A stretch of 64,000 nt of DNA from Sphingomonas kyeonggiensis (GTDB lineage: Bacteria > Pseudomonadota > Alphaproteobacteria > Sphingomonadales > Sphingomonadaceae). This document shows, in pieces, positions 22,096 to 30,567 of this stretch. Every line of letters begins with the position of its first letter. Within the stretch, counting starts at the first letter, position 1. Where the stretch lies: NCBI RefSeq assembly GCF_030812785.1, contig NZ_JAUSTJ010000003.1, positions 496,001 to 560,000 on the forward strand. The letters are read 5' to 3'. Below the pieces are notes generated by a model that did no database searches, had not been told where the DNA came from, and was given only the letters and a program-made list of their open reading frames with translations. The translations under genes were made by a program, and so were the position numbers.

Positions 22096-24645
22096 TCAGA
22101 ACTTGAACGTCACCGAGCCGCCATAGGTAGCGCCGACGATGCCGCGGGCATAGAAATAGCCGTCGGTGATCGCCTGCGTCTGGCCCTGGCGGGGATTACC
22201 CTCGGTCAGGCCGATGACGTTGAAGATGTTGTCCGCGTTCACGCTCACCTGCAGCTGCTTGCTGAGGTTGAACGAGGCACCCACGCTGGTCACGCCGTAG
22301 CTCGGCAGCGCCACGCCGTTGCCGGCATCGGCGTAGATCTTGCCGATATACTTGTAGCGGCCATAGATCTCGCCGAGACCGTTGGGCAGCTTGTAGCTCG
22401 GCGTGATCGTGAACAGCCGCGCCGGGGTGCGCTCGGGGCGATTGCCCTCGAAGCCCGCCTGGTTGGCGCCGTTGATCGCCAGGTTGACGAGCTTGGGATC
22501 CTGGAACACGCCCTGGAAGTCGATGCTGAAGGCATTGACCGGACGGAGGTTCAGGTTGAGCTCGACGCCGTTTGTGCGCAGGTCGGCATTGATGTTGCTC
22601 TGCACCGACGGGTTCACCGGATCGGCGAAATTGTAGTTCTGGTTGCGGAAGTTGGTGCGGAACACCGTTGCCGAAGCCGAGAGCAGGCGACCCATCTGGT
22701 AACGCAGGCCGGCTTCGTACAGCTCGATCCCGGTGATGGGATCGACATTGTTCATCTGGAAGCCGTTGGCATAGCGCGCATAGATCGAGAAGTTCGGCGT
22801 GATCAGGTAGTTCGCGCCGACGGTGTAGGCCACCGCCTTCTTGTTCGCCTTGCGCACCGTGTAGGTGCCGTCCCAGGTCGAGCCGACCGTGGCCAGCACG
22901 CCGCCGGTGCCCGGCTGGACCGGCTGGTTCACCGCGGCCTGGTTGCCGTCCCACGCCGTCGCGCTGTCATGCTCCCAGCGCACGCCGGCATCGACGTGCA
23001 GGTCGCCGATCGAGAATTCGTCGTTCACATAGAGCGACAGGCTCGAATCCTGGCGGCTGCGGATGCCCGCGCCCCAATCGCCGTACGAGACCAGGCCGTT
23101 GTCCGACAGGGTGCCGATCACCTGGTTCGAGCCGTTGAGCGCGACGATGTCATAGACGTCGCTGTTGGTGCGCACGTCGTTGACCACGCTGGCGGTGGCC
23201 GACTGGTCCTGGTCGCGCTTGGTCTTGTAGTACATCACGCCCGCGGTGAGCGAGTTCTTGAAGCTGCCGCTCTCGAAGTTCCAGCGGCCGCCGACGTTGA
23301 AGCCCAGGTCATAGGCATCGATCGCGTCGTGGTTGAGCGTGGTGCGCTGCAGGAAGCCGTTGCCGTTCAGCGCGTTGAGCAGCGCGGTCTGGTCCGAGCC
23401 GATCACCTGGCCGGTGCGCAGGTTCTTGATGCCGTAGCGCACGGTGGTCGGGAAGGCGGCCTGGCCGAGCGTCAGCAGGTCGTTGATCGGCGAAACGGCC
23501 GGCACGCCGTTGGGCGTGTAGGTCAGATAGTTCACCGCGCTGGTCAGGCCGGCATTGCCGGTGCCCGAGCCCGGGAACAGGCCGTTGAAGTCGTAGCTAT
23601 AGTCGAGATAGCGGCCATGGCCGAACAGCGTGACCGAGTCCGATACCGGCTTCTCGAAGTCGAGGCGGGCCTGCCAGGTCTTCGAGACGATGCCGTCGTC
23701 ATAGTTGAACTCGCGATAGCCGCTCGAATGCGCGAAGGTCGAAACCGGCACGGCGATGTTCGAGAAGCTGCGGCCGCCGACATTGCCGAACTGGGTGTCG
23801 AGGCTCGGCACGCCGCCGGGCTCGCCATCGGTGAACTTGTAGGGCTGGTCGGCATAATAGGCGTTCTTCAGGTTGCCGCCCTTGCCCGACAGGCGGATGT
23901 AACCGCCGTCGTCGAACTTGTACTCGAGCGCGCCCTTCAGCCGCCAGCCGGTATAGTCGTTGGTGTTCTTGCGAACGCCCGGGCTCGACTGGAAATAGCC
24001 GCCGATGCTGAACGCCAGCTTGTCGGTGATCGGCTGCGAATAATAGCCGTCGGCGCGCTTCAGGCCGTAATTATAGCCGGTGAAGCGGACGGCGCCCTCG
24101 GCCTGCTCATGGTTCACCGCTTTCGAGATGAAGTTGATCGTCGCGCCCGCGCCGTTGACCGTGAGCACGCCCGACGAGCCGCCCTTGACCGCTTCGAGGC
24201 GATCGATGGTCAGGTCCTGGTCGAAGAAGAAGTCGGCGCCGCCGCCGCCATAGAGGATCGGCATGCCGTCTTCTTCGAGCTGGACGAAGCGCTGGCCGCC
24301 GCCCTGAAGGCCGCGGACCGAATAGTTGTTCGAAACCGCGCCGGCGGTCGCCTCGACGAAGATGCCCGGGACCATCTCGAGCAGGTCGGCGGTCGAGCGC
24401 GGGGCCTTCTGGTCGATCAGCTCGCGATTGGCGAGCGTGATGTCGGCCGAGGCGGTGATCAGCGGGCGGTTCGGCGTGGTCTGGCCGGTGACGACGATCT
24501 GGCCTTCATCGGCGGCGGCATCGTCCTGCGCGGCCGGCGCGGGCGTGTCGGCGGCCGTGGTCTGCTGCGCCTGGGCGGCGAACGGCAGCAGCGCGGCGCT
24601 GGCCAGAAGCGCGGCGCGAACGCCAGCGCGAGCGGAAAGCAACAT
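22096..24645 (-). CDS. TonB-dependent outer-membrane receptor 1
   Basis: 849 aa. A signal peptide ends near AAQAQ. A TonB-box-like GQIVVTGQ follows. The plug domain has DLLEMVPGIFVEA, SVRGLQGGGQRFVQ and RLEAVKGGSSGVLTVNGAGATINF, and a long 22-strand type barrel ends in YGGSVTFKF with terminal Phe. GGGGAGG lies 5-6 nt before the ATG. It imports a ligand across the outer membrane using TonB/ExbBD energy. Neighbours (six-hairpin glycosidase-like protein, divergent MFS transporter, GH65 phosphorylase) point to an oligosaccharide rather than a siderophore. A LacI-type operator candidate lies 76 bp upstream. It lacks the extended DSVSSEDIGKLPD motif of receptor 2, so the two belong to different subfamilies. 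Confidence 0.92.
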   Translation of the reverse strand: MLLSARAGVRAALLASAALLPFAAQAQQTTAADTPAPAAQDDAAADEGQIVVTGQTTPNRPLITASADITLANRELIDQKAPRSTADLLEMVPGIFVEATAGAVSNNYSVRGLQGGGQRFVQLEEDGMPILYGGGGADFFFDQDLTIDRLEAVKGGSSGVLTVNGAGATINFISKAVNHEQAEGAVRFTGYNYGLKRADGYYSQPITDKLAFSIGGYFQSSPGVRKNTNDYTGWRLKGALEYKFDDGGYIRLSGKGGNLKNAYYADQPYKFTDGEPGGVPSLDTQFGNVGGRSFSNIAVPVSTFAHSSGYREFNYDDGIVSKTWQARLDFEKPVSDSVTLFGHGRYLDYSYDFNGLFPGSGTGNAGLTSAVNYLTYTPNGVPAVSPINDLLTLGQAAFPTTVRYGIKNLRTGQVIGSDQTALLNALNGNGFLQRTTLNHDAIDAYDLGFNVGGRWNFESGSFKNSLTAGVMYYKTKRDQDQSATASVVNDVRTNSDVYDIVALNGSNQVIGTLSDNGLVSYGDWGAGIRSRQDSSLSLYVNDEFSIGDLHVDAGVRWEHDSATAWDGNQAAVNQPVQPGTGGVLATVGSTWDGTYTVRKANKKAVAYTVGANYLITPNFSIYARYANGFQMNNVDPITGIELYEAGLRYQMGRLLSASATVFRTNFRNQNYNFADPVNPSVQSNINADLRTNGVELNLNLRPVNAFSIDFQGVFQDPKLVNLAINGANQAGFEGNRPERTPARLFTITPSYKLPNGLGEIYGRYKYIGKIYADAGNGVALPSYGVTSVGASFNLSKQLQVSVNADNIFNVIGLTEGNPRQGQTQAITDGYFYARGIVGATYGGSVTFKF

Positions 24646-24720
24646 ATATCCTCCCCAACCGAGTTATGCCGGACTATCCGGCGGGTTGATCCCGCTCGAC
24701 TAGTCGCGACGGGGGTATAA

Positions 24721-24734
24721 TGAAATCGTTTTCT
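24721..24734. promoter_or_regulatory. Candidate LacI-family operator (TonB receptor 1 / MFS divergent promoter)
   Basis: TGAAATCGTTTTCT is a near-palindrome with the central CG typical of LacI-family sites. It matches TGATATCGTTTTCA at 29164, upstream of the GH65 gene, at 12 of 14 positions. Confidence 0.5.
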
Positions 24735-24890
24735 GCAACTGTCACGAAAATTCTGTAGGGGCTGGTGCCAGGGCGCAACACTGCCCGATTCCGCGGTTTT
24801 CAGCGGGCCTTGCCATGTGTATTCGTTGAAAAGGATTGCATCAGCGGGTCGGCTTCGCCGGCAACGCATGAAAAGGCAGAGAGGATCCCT

Positions 24891-26114
24891 ATGAAGCGCG
24901 CAGCCTGGGCGGTGCCCGCCCTGATCACCAGCTACGCCCTGCTCGGGCTGCTGATGAACAGCGTCGGCACGGTGATCCTCCAATCGATCGCCCATTACGG
25001 CGTCACCAAGACGCATGCCGCGACGCTGGAGGCGTGCAAGGACCTGTCGGTCGTCCTCGCGTCCTTCCTGTTCGCGACCAATCTGCCGCGCTTCGGCTTC
25101 CGGCGCGCGCAGATCGGGGTGATGCTCGCAGTGGCGGCGGGGGCGCTCGCCATTTCCTTCGCCAACAGCTTCGTCGCGATGCAGGGTTTCTTCGTGCTGG
25201 TCGGCCTGTGCTTCGGCGTCGCCAAGGTGGCGACCTACAGCTCGATCGGCCTGGTCCGCCCCGATCCGGCGCGCCATGCCAGCCTGACCTCGCTGATCGA
25301 GGGCGTGTTCATGGTCGGCATCCTGGCCGGCATCTGGCTGTTCGGCTGGTTCATCGGCGAGGATGCGACGGGCCATGACTGGCTGGGCGTCTACCGCGTC
25401 GTCGCGGTGCTCGCGCTGGCCACGGTCGTGCTCTGGTGGTTCGCCGATCTCGACGAGGGGGCGGCAAAGGCCGTCGAGGGCCAGTCGGGCGCCGGCTATC
25501 GCGACGCGCTGGCGCTGCTCGTGCTGCCCTCGACCATCGCCTTCCTCACCGCGATCTTCCTCTATGTGCTGATCGAGCAGGGCGTCGGCACCTGGCTGCC
25601 CACCTTCAACAACCAGGTGCTGCATCTGCCGGGCGCGATGAGCGTGCAGGCATCGAGCATCTTCATCGCCGCACTCGCGGTGGGGCGGCTGAGCGCCAGC
25701 GGGCTGGTCGCCAGGCTCGGCTGGCTCAGGATGCTGCTCGGCTGCCTGGCGCTGATCGCGGTGCTGGTGCTGCTCACCCTGCCGACCACCCGGGGGCTGC
25801 AGCCGCGCGCCGAGATGGGTTGGCTCGATGCGCCGATCGCCGCCTACATCTTCCCGCTGATCGGGGTGTTCATGGCGCCGATCTACCCGATCGTCTCCTC
25901 GGTGGTGCTGAGCGCGCTGCCCCGCGAGCGCCATGCCTCGATGGTCGGACTGATGGTGATCTTCTCGGCGCTGGGCGGCACGATCGGATCGTTCATCACC
26001 GGCTTCACCTTCGATCGCTTCTCGGGCCAGACGGCGTTCTACCTGGTGCTGGTGCCGCTGGTGCTGATCGCAGTGGCGCTGGTGCGGCTGGAGCGGCTGA
26101 CGCGGAAGGGGTGA
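24891..26114 (+). CDS. MFS transporter, probable sugar porter
   Basis: 407 aa with about 12 membrane helices. Start ATG 24891 follows AGAGAGGAT at good spacing; the open frame extends upstream to 24765 but without ribosome site or membrane character. Visible features include an early helix with LLGLLMNSVGTVILQS, a cytoplasmic basic loop (FGFRRAQ) in the place of the MFS A-motif, and a central Asp/Glu-rich loop before helix 7. It is divergent from TonB receptor 1 with a LacI-type operator between, so it probably moves the same sugar across the inner membrane. It resembles FucP-like and other sugar porters in general layout; the exact substrate is not readable, but maltose or a related glucoside is the best guess from the GH65 neighbour. 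Confidence 0.8.
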   Translation: MKRAAWAVPALITSYALLGLLMNSVGTVILQSIAHYGVTKTHAATLEACKDLSVVLASFLFATNLPRFGFRRAQIGVMLAVAAGALAISFANSFVAMQGFFVLVGLCFGVAKVATYSSIGLVRPDPARHASLTSLIEGVFMVGILAGIWLFGWFIGEDATGHDWLGVYRVVAVLALATVVLWWFADLDEGAAKAVEGQSGAGYRDALALLVLPSTIAFLTAIFLYVLIEQGVGTWLPTFNNQVLHLPGAMSVQASSIFIAALAVGRLSASGLVARLGWLRMLLGCLALIAVLVLLTLPTTRGLQPRAEMGWLDAPIAAYIFPLIGVFMAPIYPIVSSVVLSALPRERHASMVGLMVIFSALGGTIGSFITGFTFDRFSGQTAFYLVLVPLVLIAVALVRLERLTRKG

Positions 26115-26159
26115 CAACCGTCATCCCGAGGATCCAGGGTTTCCCTGCGAACCCAAATT

Positions 26160-26258
26160 CCCCTTCCGCTTGCGGGAGGGGCTAGGGGAGGGGCTGTCCT
26201 GAAAGCTGCCAACGGAGTACCATCCCCTCCCCCGACCCCTCCCGCAAGCGGAAGGGGA
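26160..26258. repeat. Long inverted repeat between convergent genes (family B)
   Basis: CCCCTTCCGCTTGCGGGAGG and its inverted copy form arms of about 34 bp around about 30 nt, at the convergent 3' ends of the MFS and beta-PGM genes; it probably also serves as a bidirectional terminator. A truncated GTCATCCCG half-element lies just before it at 26120. Confidence 0.8.
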
Positions 26259-26259
26259 G

Positions 26260-26901
26260 CTAGAAGGCGTAATTGCGTAGATCGAAATCCGCGATCGCCG
26301 GGATGATCCAGTCGGCGTCCGGAAGCGCGGCAGGGTCGCCGACGCCGAGCGCCTTCATCCCGGCCGCATGGATCGCCTGCACGCCGGCGGGGGCATCCTC
26401 GACGCCCAGCATCGCGGCGGGATCGACGCCCAGCGCTTCGGCGGCGGCGAGGAAGATGTCCGGCGCGGGCTTGCCGGCGGCGAGGCTGGCGGGGTCGATG
26501 ATCGTGTCGAACAGATCCGCCACCTGCATCCGCGCGATCAGCAGCGGCGCGTTGCGGCTGGCCGAGGCAAGCGCGATGCCCAGCCCGGCGGCGCGGCATT
26601 GCTCGAGCGCTTCGCGGGCGCCGGGGAAGAGGTCGCCGGGGCCGAAATGGGCGATTTCCTCGAGGTACCAGTCGTTCTTCAGCGTCGCGAGGCGGATGCG
26701 CTCGGCATCGTCATAGCCGGGGCGGTCGCCGAGGATCAGCTTCAGGCTGCCCATCCGGTCGACGCCCTTCAGCGCCTCGTTCGCTTCCTCGTCGAACGGG
26801 ATCGCCAGCATGTCGGCGAGCTTCTTCCAGGCGCGGTAATGCGCGCGGGCGGTGTCGGTCAGCACCCCGTCCAGGTCGAAGGCGACGCCCCGGAAGTTCA
26901 T
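26260..26901 (-). CDS. pgmB: Beta-phosphoglucomutase (HAD superfamily)
   Basis: 213 aa. Converts beta-glucose 1-phosphate to glucose 6-phosphate. The HAD motif FDLDGVLTDTARAHYRAWK (nucleophile and acid Asp pair near residues 9 and 11, plus the beta-PGM-specific TxxxHxxAW segment), the SASRNA motif II, GKPAPDIF with the motif III lysine, and GVEDAPAG motif IV are all present. The ATG at 26901 overlaps the GH65 stop (ATGA), so the two are co-translated; an open frame continues upstream but is inside GH65. GH65 phosphorylases release beta-glucose 1-phosphate, so this enzyme completes the path into glycolysis. Confidence 0.95.
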   Translation of the reverse strand: MNFRGVAFDLDGVLTDTARAHYRAWKKLADMLAIPFDEEANEALKGVDRMGSLKLILGDRPGYDDAERIRLATLKNDWYLEEIAHFGPGDLFPGAREALEQCRAAGLGIALASASRNAPLLIARMQVADLFDTIIDPASLAAGKPAPDIFLAAAEALGVDPAAMLGVEDAPAGVQAIHAAGMKALGVGDPAALPDADWIIPAIADFDLRNYAF

Positions 26902-29123
26902 GCGGCCAGCGCCCCGGTCCAGCTCTCGCCGGCGGCGAGGCGGATCTCGGTGTCGTGATGGCCGATCACGATGTCGGGCCCGGAGACGGTGCGATAGGTG
27001 ACCTGCTCGCCCGTCACCTCGACGCGCACCAGCGTGCCGCGCCAGCTGAGGCCGAAGGCATAGCCCTGCCAGTCGGCCGGGCGGGTCGGGCGGAAGCGGA
27101 GCTGCGGGCCATGGGGACGGAAACCCGCGAACCCCCAGACCAGTGCCAGCCACGAGCCGGCTAGCGCGGCCATATGGACGCCGTGGCCGGTATTGCCGTG
27201 GCGGTCGTCGATGTCGACCAGGCTGGTCTCGGCGAAGAACTTCAGCGCCTGCGTCTCGTGCCCGACTTCGTTCGCCAGTATCGCGAAGGTGGAGGCGGAG
27301 AGGGTGGAATCATGCGTGGTGATCGGCTCGTAATGGTCGAACACCCGACGCTTGCGCTCCAGCGAGACGTCCTCGCCGCCCAGCACCATGGCGAGGACGA
27401 TGTCGGCCTGCTTCGACACCTGGTGCCGGTAGAGCGTCATCGGGTGATAGTGGAGCAGCAGCGGGAATTCGCTCGCGGGCGTGCCGGCGACGTCCCAGCG
27501 CGGCTTGTCGAGGAAGCTGGCATCCTGCGCGTCGAGGTCGCGCGCGGCGTCGAAGGGCAGGTGCATCGCGTCGGCGGTGCGGGCGAACTCGGCGAGCTCC
27601 GCCGGGGTGAGCTGCATCTCGGCGGCGAGCCAGCCCCAGGCTTCGGGGTCGATCCCGGCGACGCGCTCGGCGGCGGAGACGGCGAGGCGGAGATGCTTCT
27701 GCGCCATCCGGTTGGTGTACCAATTGTCGTCAACCAGCGCGGTGTACTCGTCCGGGCCGGTGACCCCGCGCAGGTGGAACCGCCCCTCGGCCCAGTCGCC
27801 CAGCGCCAGCCAGATCCGCGCGGTCTCGACCAGCATGCGCATGCCATGCTCTACCAGGAAGCCCTCGTCGCCGGTCGCATCGACATAGGCGCCGATCGCG
27901 AAGGCGATGGCCGAATTGATGTGGTACTGCGCCGATCCGCTCGGATAATGGGCCGAGCATTCGCGGCCCTCGATCGTCCGCCAGGCGTAGAGCGCGCCCT
28001 GTTTGTGGTCGAGCGCGCGGGCATTGGCGAAGGCGGCGTCGAGCGTGCCGGCGCGGTAGACCAGCATCGCGCGGGCGATCTCGGGCGCCAGCACCGAGAG
28101 CACCGGCAGCATGAACACTTCGGTGTCCCAGAAATAATGGCCCTCATAGCCTTCGCCGGTCAGGCCCTTGGCCGCAGCGCTCGAACGGCCGTCGCGGCCG
28201 GCCGAGGCGAAGAGATGGAAGAGGTTGGCGCGCAGCGTCGCGGCGAGGCGGGGCTCGCCGGCGATGGTCAGGTCGGCGGCGGCCCAGAATTTGTCGAGCA
28301 GGGCGCGCTGGGCGGCGGCGGCGGCCTCGAAGCCGTCCGAGAGCGCGGTGCCGGCAAGGGCGCCGGCATCGGCGGCCAGCGTCTCCGAAGCGTCGTGGCC
28401 CGCGGCATAGCCGGTGGCGACGAGCAGCCAGCCGGCATCCTCACGGGTGCGCTGGACGGCAGCGACGCCGATGCCGCTGCCGGGCAGGCGCTCGACGATT
28501 TGCTCGTCGCTCGCCTGCTCGGTCGCGAAGCCGCGCGAGGCGAGGTTCACGCCGATGCGCGGGTCGTCGGACTGGGCGGCGCCGCTCGGGGCGGGGGCGA
28601 GGCGGGGGTGGAGGGTGACCGCGCCTTCACCGTCGATCTCGGCCTGGAAGCGGCGGAGCAGCAGGGTGCTGCCGTCGAGCGGCACGATCCGCTCGCTGCG
28701 GATGCGGAGCAGGCGGCCGTCGGGGAAGGACCAGCGCGTCTCGCGGCGGAGCATCCCGGCGCGCAGGTCGAGCGTGCGGCGGGTGGCCGAGCGGAGCCGC
28801 GTGAAATCGATTGCTTCGCCGTCGAGGCGAACCTCCAGCCCCAAAGCCTCGACCACCGGCACGCGCGAATCGGAGCGGGTGGCGAAGCCCTTGAGCTTCT
28901 CGTGGTAGTGGATCTCTGCCTGCTCATAGGCATGGGCGAGGAAGGTGCTGGCCTGAGCCCGCTCCTCGATCGCCCCGCGCACACCCAGCGCACCGTTGGA
29001 GAGGGCGAGAATCGTCGCGGCCCAGCCTTCGCGCGCTGGGTCGTCGCCGATCACGTCGAGCGACCAGCCATCCTCCGCGAAGAGCACCCCATCGTCCGCG
29101 CCGTTCAATAGTCGAGCCAACAC
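26898..29123 (-). CDS. GH65 glucoside phosphorylase (maltose/trehalose/kojibiose phosphorylase type)
   Basis: 741 aa, usual length for GH65. It breaks an alpha-glucosyl disaccharide with phosphate, giving beta-glucose 1-phosphate and glucose, in the cytoplasm (no signal peptide). The general-acid Glu is E459 in LRGVTGPDEYTALVDDNWYTN, which is the maltose-phosphorylase style motif. Other family landmarks are GYEGHYFWDTEVFMLPVL near the active site and KQADIVLAMVL. Overlap with beta-PGM confirms the pathway. GTG 29123 is taken as start, with GGGGAG just upstream (a TTG follows directly and has better spacing). An operator candidate lies about 40 bp upstream. Maltose is the most likely substrate given the adjacent starch operon, but trehalose or kojibiose cannot be excluded. 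Confidence 0.9.
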   Translation of the reverse strand: MLARLLNGADDGVLFAEDGWSLDVIGDDPAREGWAATILALSNGALGVRGAIEERAQASTFLAHAYEQAEIHYHEKLKGFATRSDSRVPVVEALGLEVRLDGEAIDFTRLRSATRRTLDLRAGMLRRETRWSFPDGRLLRIRSERIVPLDGSTLLLRRFQAEIDGEGAVTLHPRLAPAPSGAAQSDDPRIGVNLASRGFATEQASDEQIVERLPGSGIGVAAVQRTREDAGWLLVATGYAAGHDASETLAADAGALAGTALSDGFEAAAAAQRALLDKFWAAADLTIAGEPRLAATLRANLFHLFASAGRDGRSSAAAKGLTGEGYEGHYFWDTEVFMLPVLSVLAPEIARAMLVYRAGTLDAAFANARALDHKQGALYAWRTIEGRECSAHYPSGSAQYHINSAIAFAIGAYVDATGDEGFLVEHGMRMLVETARIWLALGDWAEGRFHLRGVTGPDEYTALVDDNWYTNRMAQKHLRLAVSAAERVAGIDPEAWGWLAAEMQLTPAELAEFARTADAMHLPFDAARDLDAQDASFLDKPRWDVAGTPASEFPLLLHYHPMTLYRHQVSKQADIVLAMVLGGEDVSLERKRRVFDHYEPITTHDSTLSASTFAILANEVGHETQALKFFAETSLVDIDDRHGNTGHGVHMAALAGSWLALVWGFAGFRPHGPQLRFRPTRPADWQGYAFGLSWRGTLVRVEVTGEQVTYRTVSGPDIVIGHHDTEIRLAAGESWTGALAA

Positions 29124-29163
29124 CCGCTCCCCAAACTCATGGAAAGTTGCGTTACAGGCTCTT

Positions 29164-29177
29164 TGATATCGTTTTCA
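29164..29177. promoter_or_regulatory. Candidate LacI-family operator upstream of GH65
   Basis: TGATATCGTTTTCA is palindromic around a central CG with one to two mismatches and shares ATCGTTTTC with the site at 24721. It fits repression by the LacI protein at 29.3 kb or 30.6 kb. Confidence 0.5.
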
Positions 29178-29201
29178 AGAACAAAGGCGCCGACCCCTTC
29201 C

Positions 29202-29288
29202 GTCATCCCGGCGAAAGCCGGGATCTCGTGCGGCTCTTGTCCCGCCGTTCGCGCCTTCGCCTGAGATCCCGGCTTTCGCCGGGATGAC
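29202..29288. repeat. REP-like palindromic element
   Basis: GTCATCCCGGCGAAAGCCGG and an inverted copy enclose about 40 nt. It lies between the LacI gene and GH65 on the same strand. Confidence 0.85.
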
Positions 29289-29313
29289 GGAAAGGGGGAA
29301 GGGCGGATGCGCC

Positions 29314-30348
29314 TCAGGTATCCCGGACAACGATCTCGGTCGGCAGGGTGGTCGAGCGGGCGCGGCCGCCGTCGACCTGCTGCATCAGCTTCTCCACCAG
29401 CAGCGCGCCGGCGACATCGGTCTTCTGGTTGATCGTGGTGATCGCCGGGCTGAAATGCGCCGCCGGCGGGATGTTGTTGTAGCCGACCAGCGCATAGTCG
29501 CGCGGGGCGGTGAGGCCGCGCTCCTTGAACGCGCCGATCACCGCCATCGCTGCGGTGTCGGAAAAGGCGAAGACCGCGTCGGGCAAACGCCCGGCGGCGA
29601 GATAGGCGGTCACCGTGTCGGCAGTGGCGTGGAAGGCCATCGAGGCGATCGGCAGGAAGTCGACCGTGACGTCCTCCTGCGCCTTCGCCGCCGCGCAGAG
29701 TCCCTCGTAGCGCAGCCGCAGTTCCTCGTGGCGGATGTCGCCGACGAACAGCCAGTGCTTGCGCTGCTTCGCCAGGAAGTGCCGCCCGGCGAGCTCGCCG
29801 CCGAGGAAATTATCGCTGCCGATTGCGCAATAGCCGGCGTCCGGGGCGACCGCGCCCCATACCACCAGCGGCACGTCGGCGCGGCCCAGCTCGCGCAGCA
29901 TCGCGTCGCGCGTGCCCTGGCCGAGCACGATGAACCCGTCCGCCCCGCGCGCCTGGTAGAAGTCGCGGAAGGCGCGGACGTCCTCCAGCCCCGGCGGGGA
30001 GAGCAGCAGGTCCTGGTTGCGGATCGACAGCGCCTCGGACACGCCGGCGAGCAGCTCGAAGATGAAGGGATCGCCGATCGCGCCATGCCGGTGCGAGCCG
30101 AAATCGAGCATCACCGCGACGGTGTTGGTGCGGGTGTGGCGCAGCTTGGCGGCGTTGCGGTTGACCGCATAGCCATGCGCCTGCGCCACCGCCATCACCC
30201 GCTCGCGCGTTTCCTCGGTCACCAGCGGGCTGCCGTTCAGCACGCGCGACACGGTCGGCGTCGAGACCTGCGCCAGGCGCGCGATATCCTGCATGGTGAG
30301 CCGGGCACCGGGCTTGGGCGAGCGTTCCTTGGCGGTCTTCTTCGTCAT
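29314..30348 (-). CDS. LacI-family transcriptional regulator 1
   Basis: 344 aa. The N-terminal helix-turn-helix and hinge are clear: TMQDIARLAQVSTPTVSRVLNG (about residues 18-39), then the Ala/Leu minor-groove hinge near NRNAAKLR. A periplasmic-binding-protein-like effector domain follows, with ALVGYNNIPPAAHFSPAITTI near the end, as in CcpA/LacI proteins. It is a DNA-binding repressor released or activated by a sugar or sugar phosphate. It is co-directional with GH65 and beta-PGM downstream, separated by a REP-like element. The two TGAWATCGTTTTCW sites at 24.7 and 29.2 kb are the natural targets of this protein or its neighbour. The basic N-terminal tail (TKKTAKER) before the helix-turn-helix is longer than in LacI itself but common in this group. 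Confidence 0.92.
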   Translation of the reverse strand: MTKKTAKERSPKPGARLTMQDIARLAQVSTPTVSRVLNGSPLVTEETRERVMAVAQAHGYAVNRNAAKLRHTRTNTVAVMLDFGSHRHGAIGDPFIFELLAGVSEALSIRNQDLLLSPPGLEDVRAFRDFYQARGADGFIVLGQGTRDAMLRELGRADVPLVVWGAVAPDAGYCAIGSDNFLGGELAGRHFLAKQRKHWLFVGDIRHEELRLRYEGLCAAAKAQEDVTVDFLPIASMAFHATADTVTAYLAAGRLPDAVFAFSDTAAMAVIGAFKERGLTAPRDYALVGYNNIPPAAHFSPAITTINQKTDVAGALLVEKLMQQVDGGRARSTTLPTEIVVRDT

Positions 30349-30412
30349 CGGCTGCTTTATGGTCAGACAAGGGGCGCGCAGTAAACCGCAAGAGGTCTAC
30401 CGGTTCGCCTTA

Positions 30413-30559
30413 ATTCTCTCCCCTCCCTGCAAGGGAGGGGTTGGGGGTGGGTGGCGAGCGTAGCGAGCTCAGCTACCGGCCCGAGATAAAGAAAAGGCCG
30501 GGCATCGAGCCCGCCCTTTTCTAACCCACCCCTAACCCCTCCCTTGCAGGGAGGGGAAT
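30413..30559. repeat. Long inverted repeat (family B)
   Basis: CTCCCCTCCCTGCAAGGGAG is repeated inverted about 100 nt away with extended matching arms (about 35 bp). The same general type is found at 26160 and 43221. It lies between the two LacI genes and surrounds a separate terminator hairpin. Confidence 0.8.
30491..30521. terminator. Bidirectional terminator inside the inverted repeat
   Basis: GAAAAGGCCGGGC pairs with GCCCGCCCTTTTC with a single mismatch around a 5-nt loop. With A-run before and T-run after, it can act on both strands; on the minus strand it ends the LacI 2 transcript. Confidence 0.8.
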
Positions 30560-30567
30560 TGAAGTAC

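Noticed and set aside
19878..22106. Plus-strand open frame opposite the six-hairpin protein
   Set aside because: Antisense to a gene with a signal peptide, ribosome site and terminator; composition is typical of shadow frames.
22969..24720. Plus-strand open frame opposite TonB receptor 1
   Set aside because: Antisense shadow with biased Val/Ala/Arg content; the receptor reads as a full-length family member.
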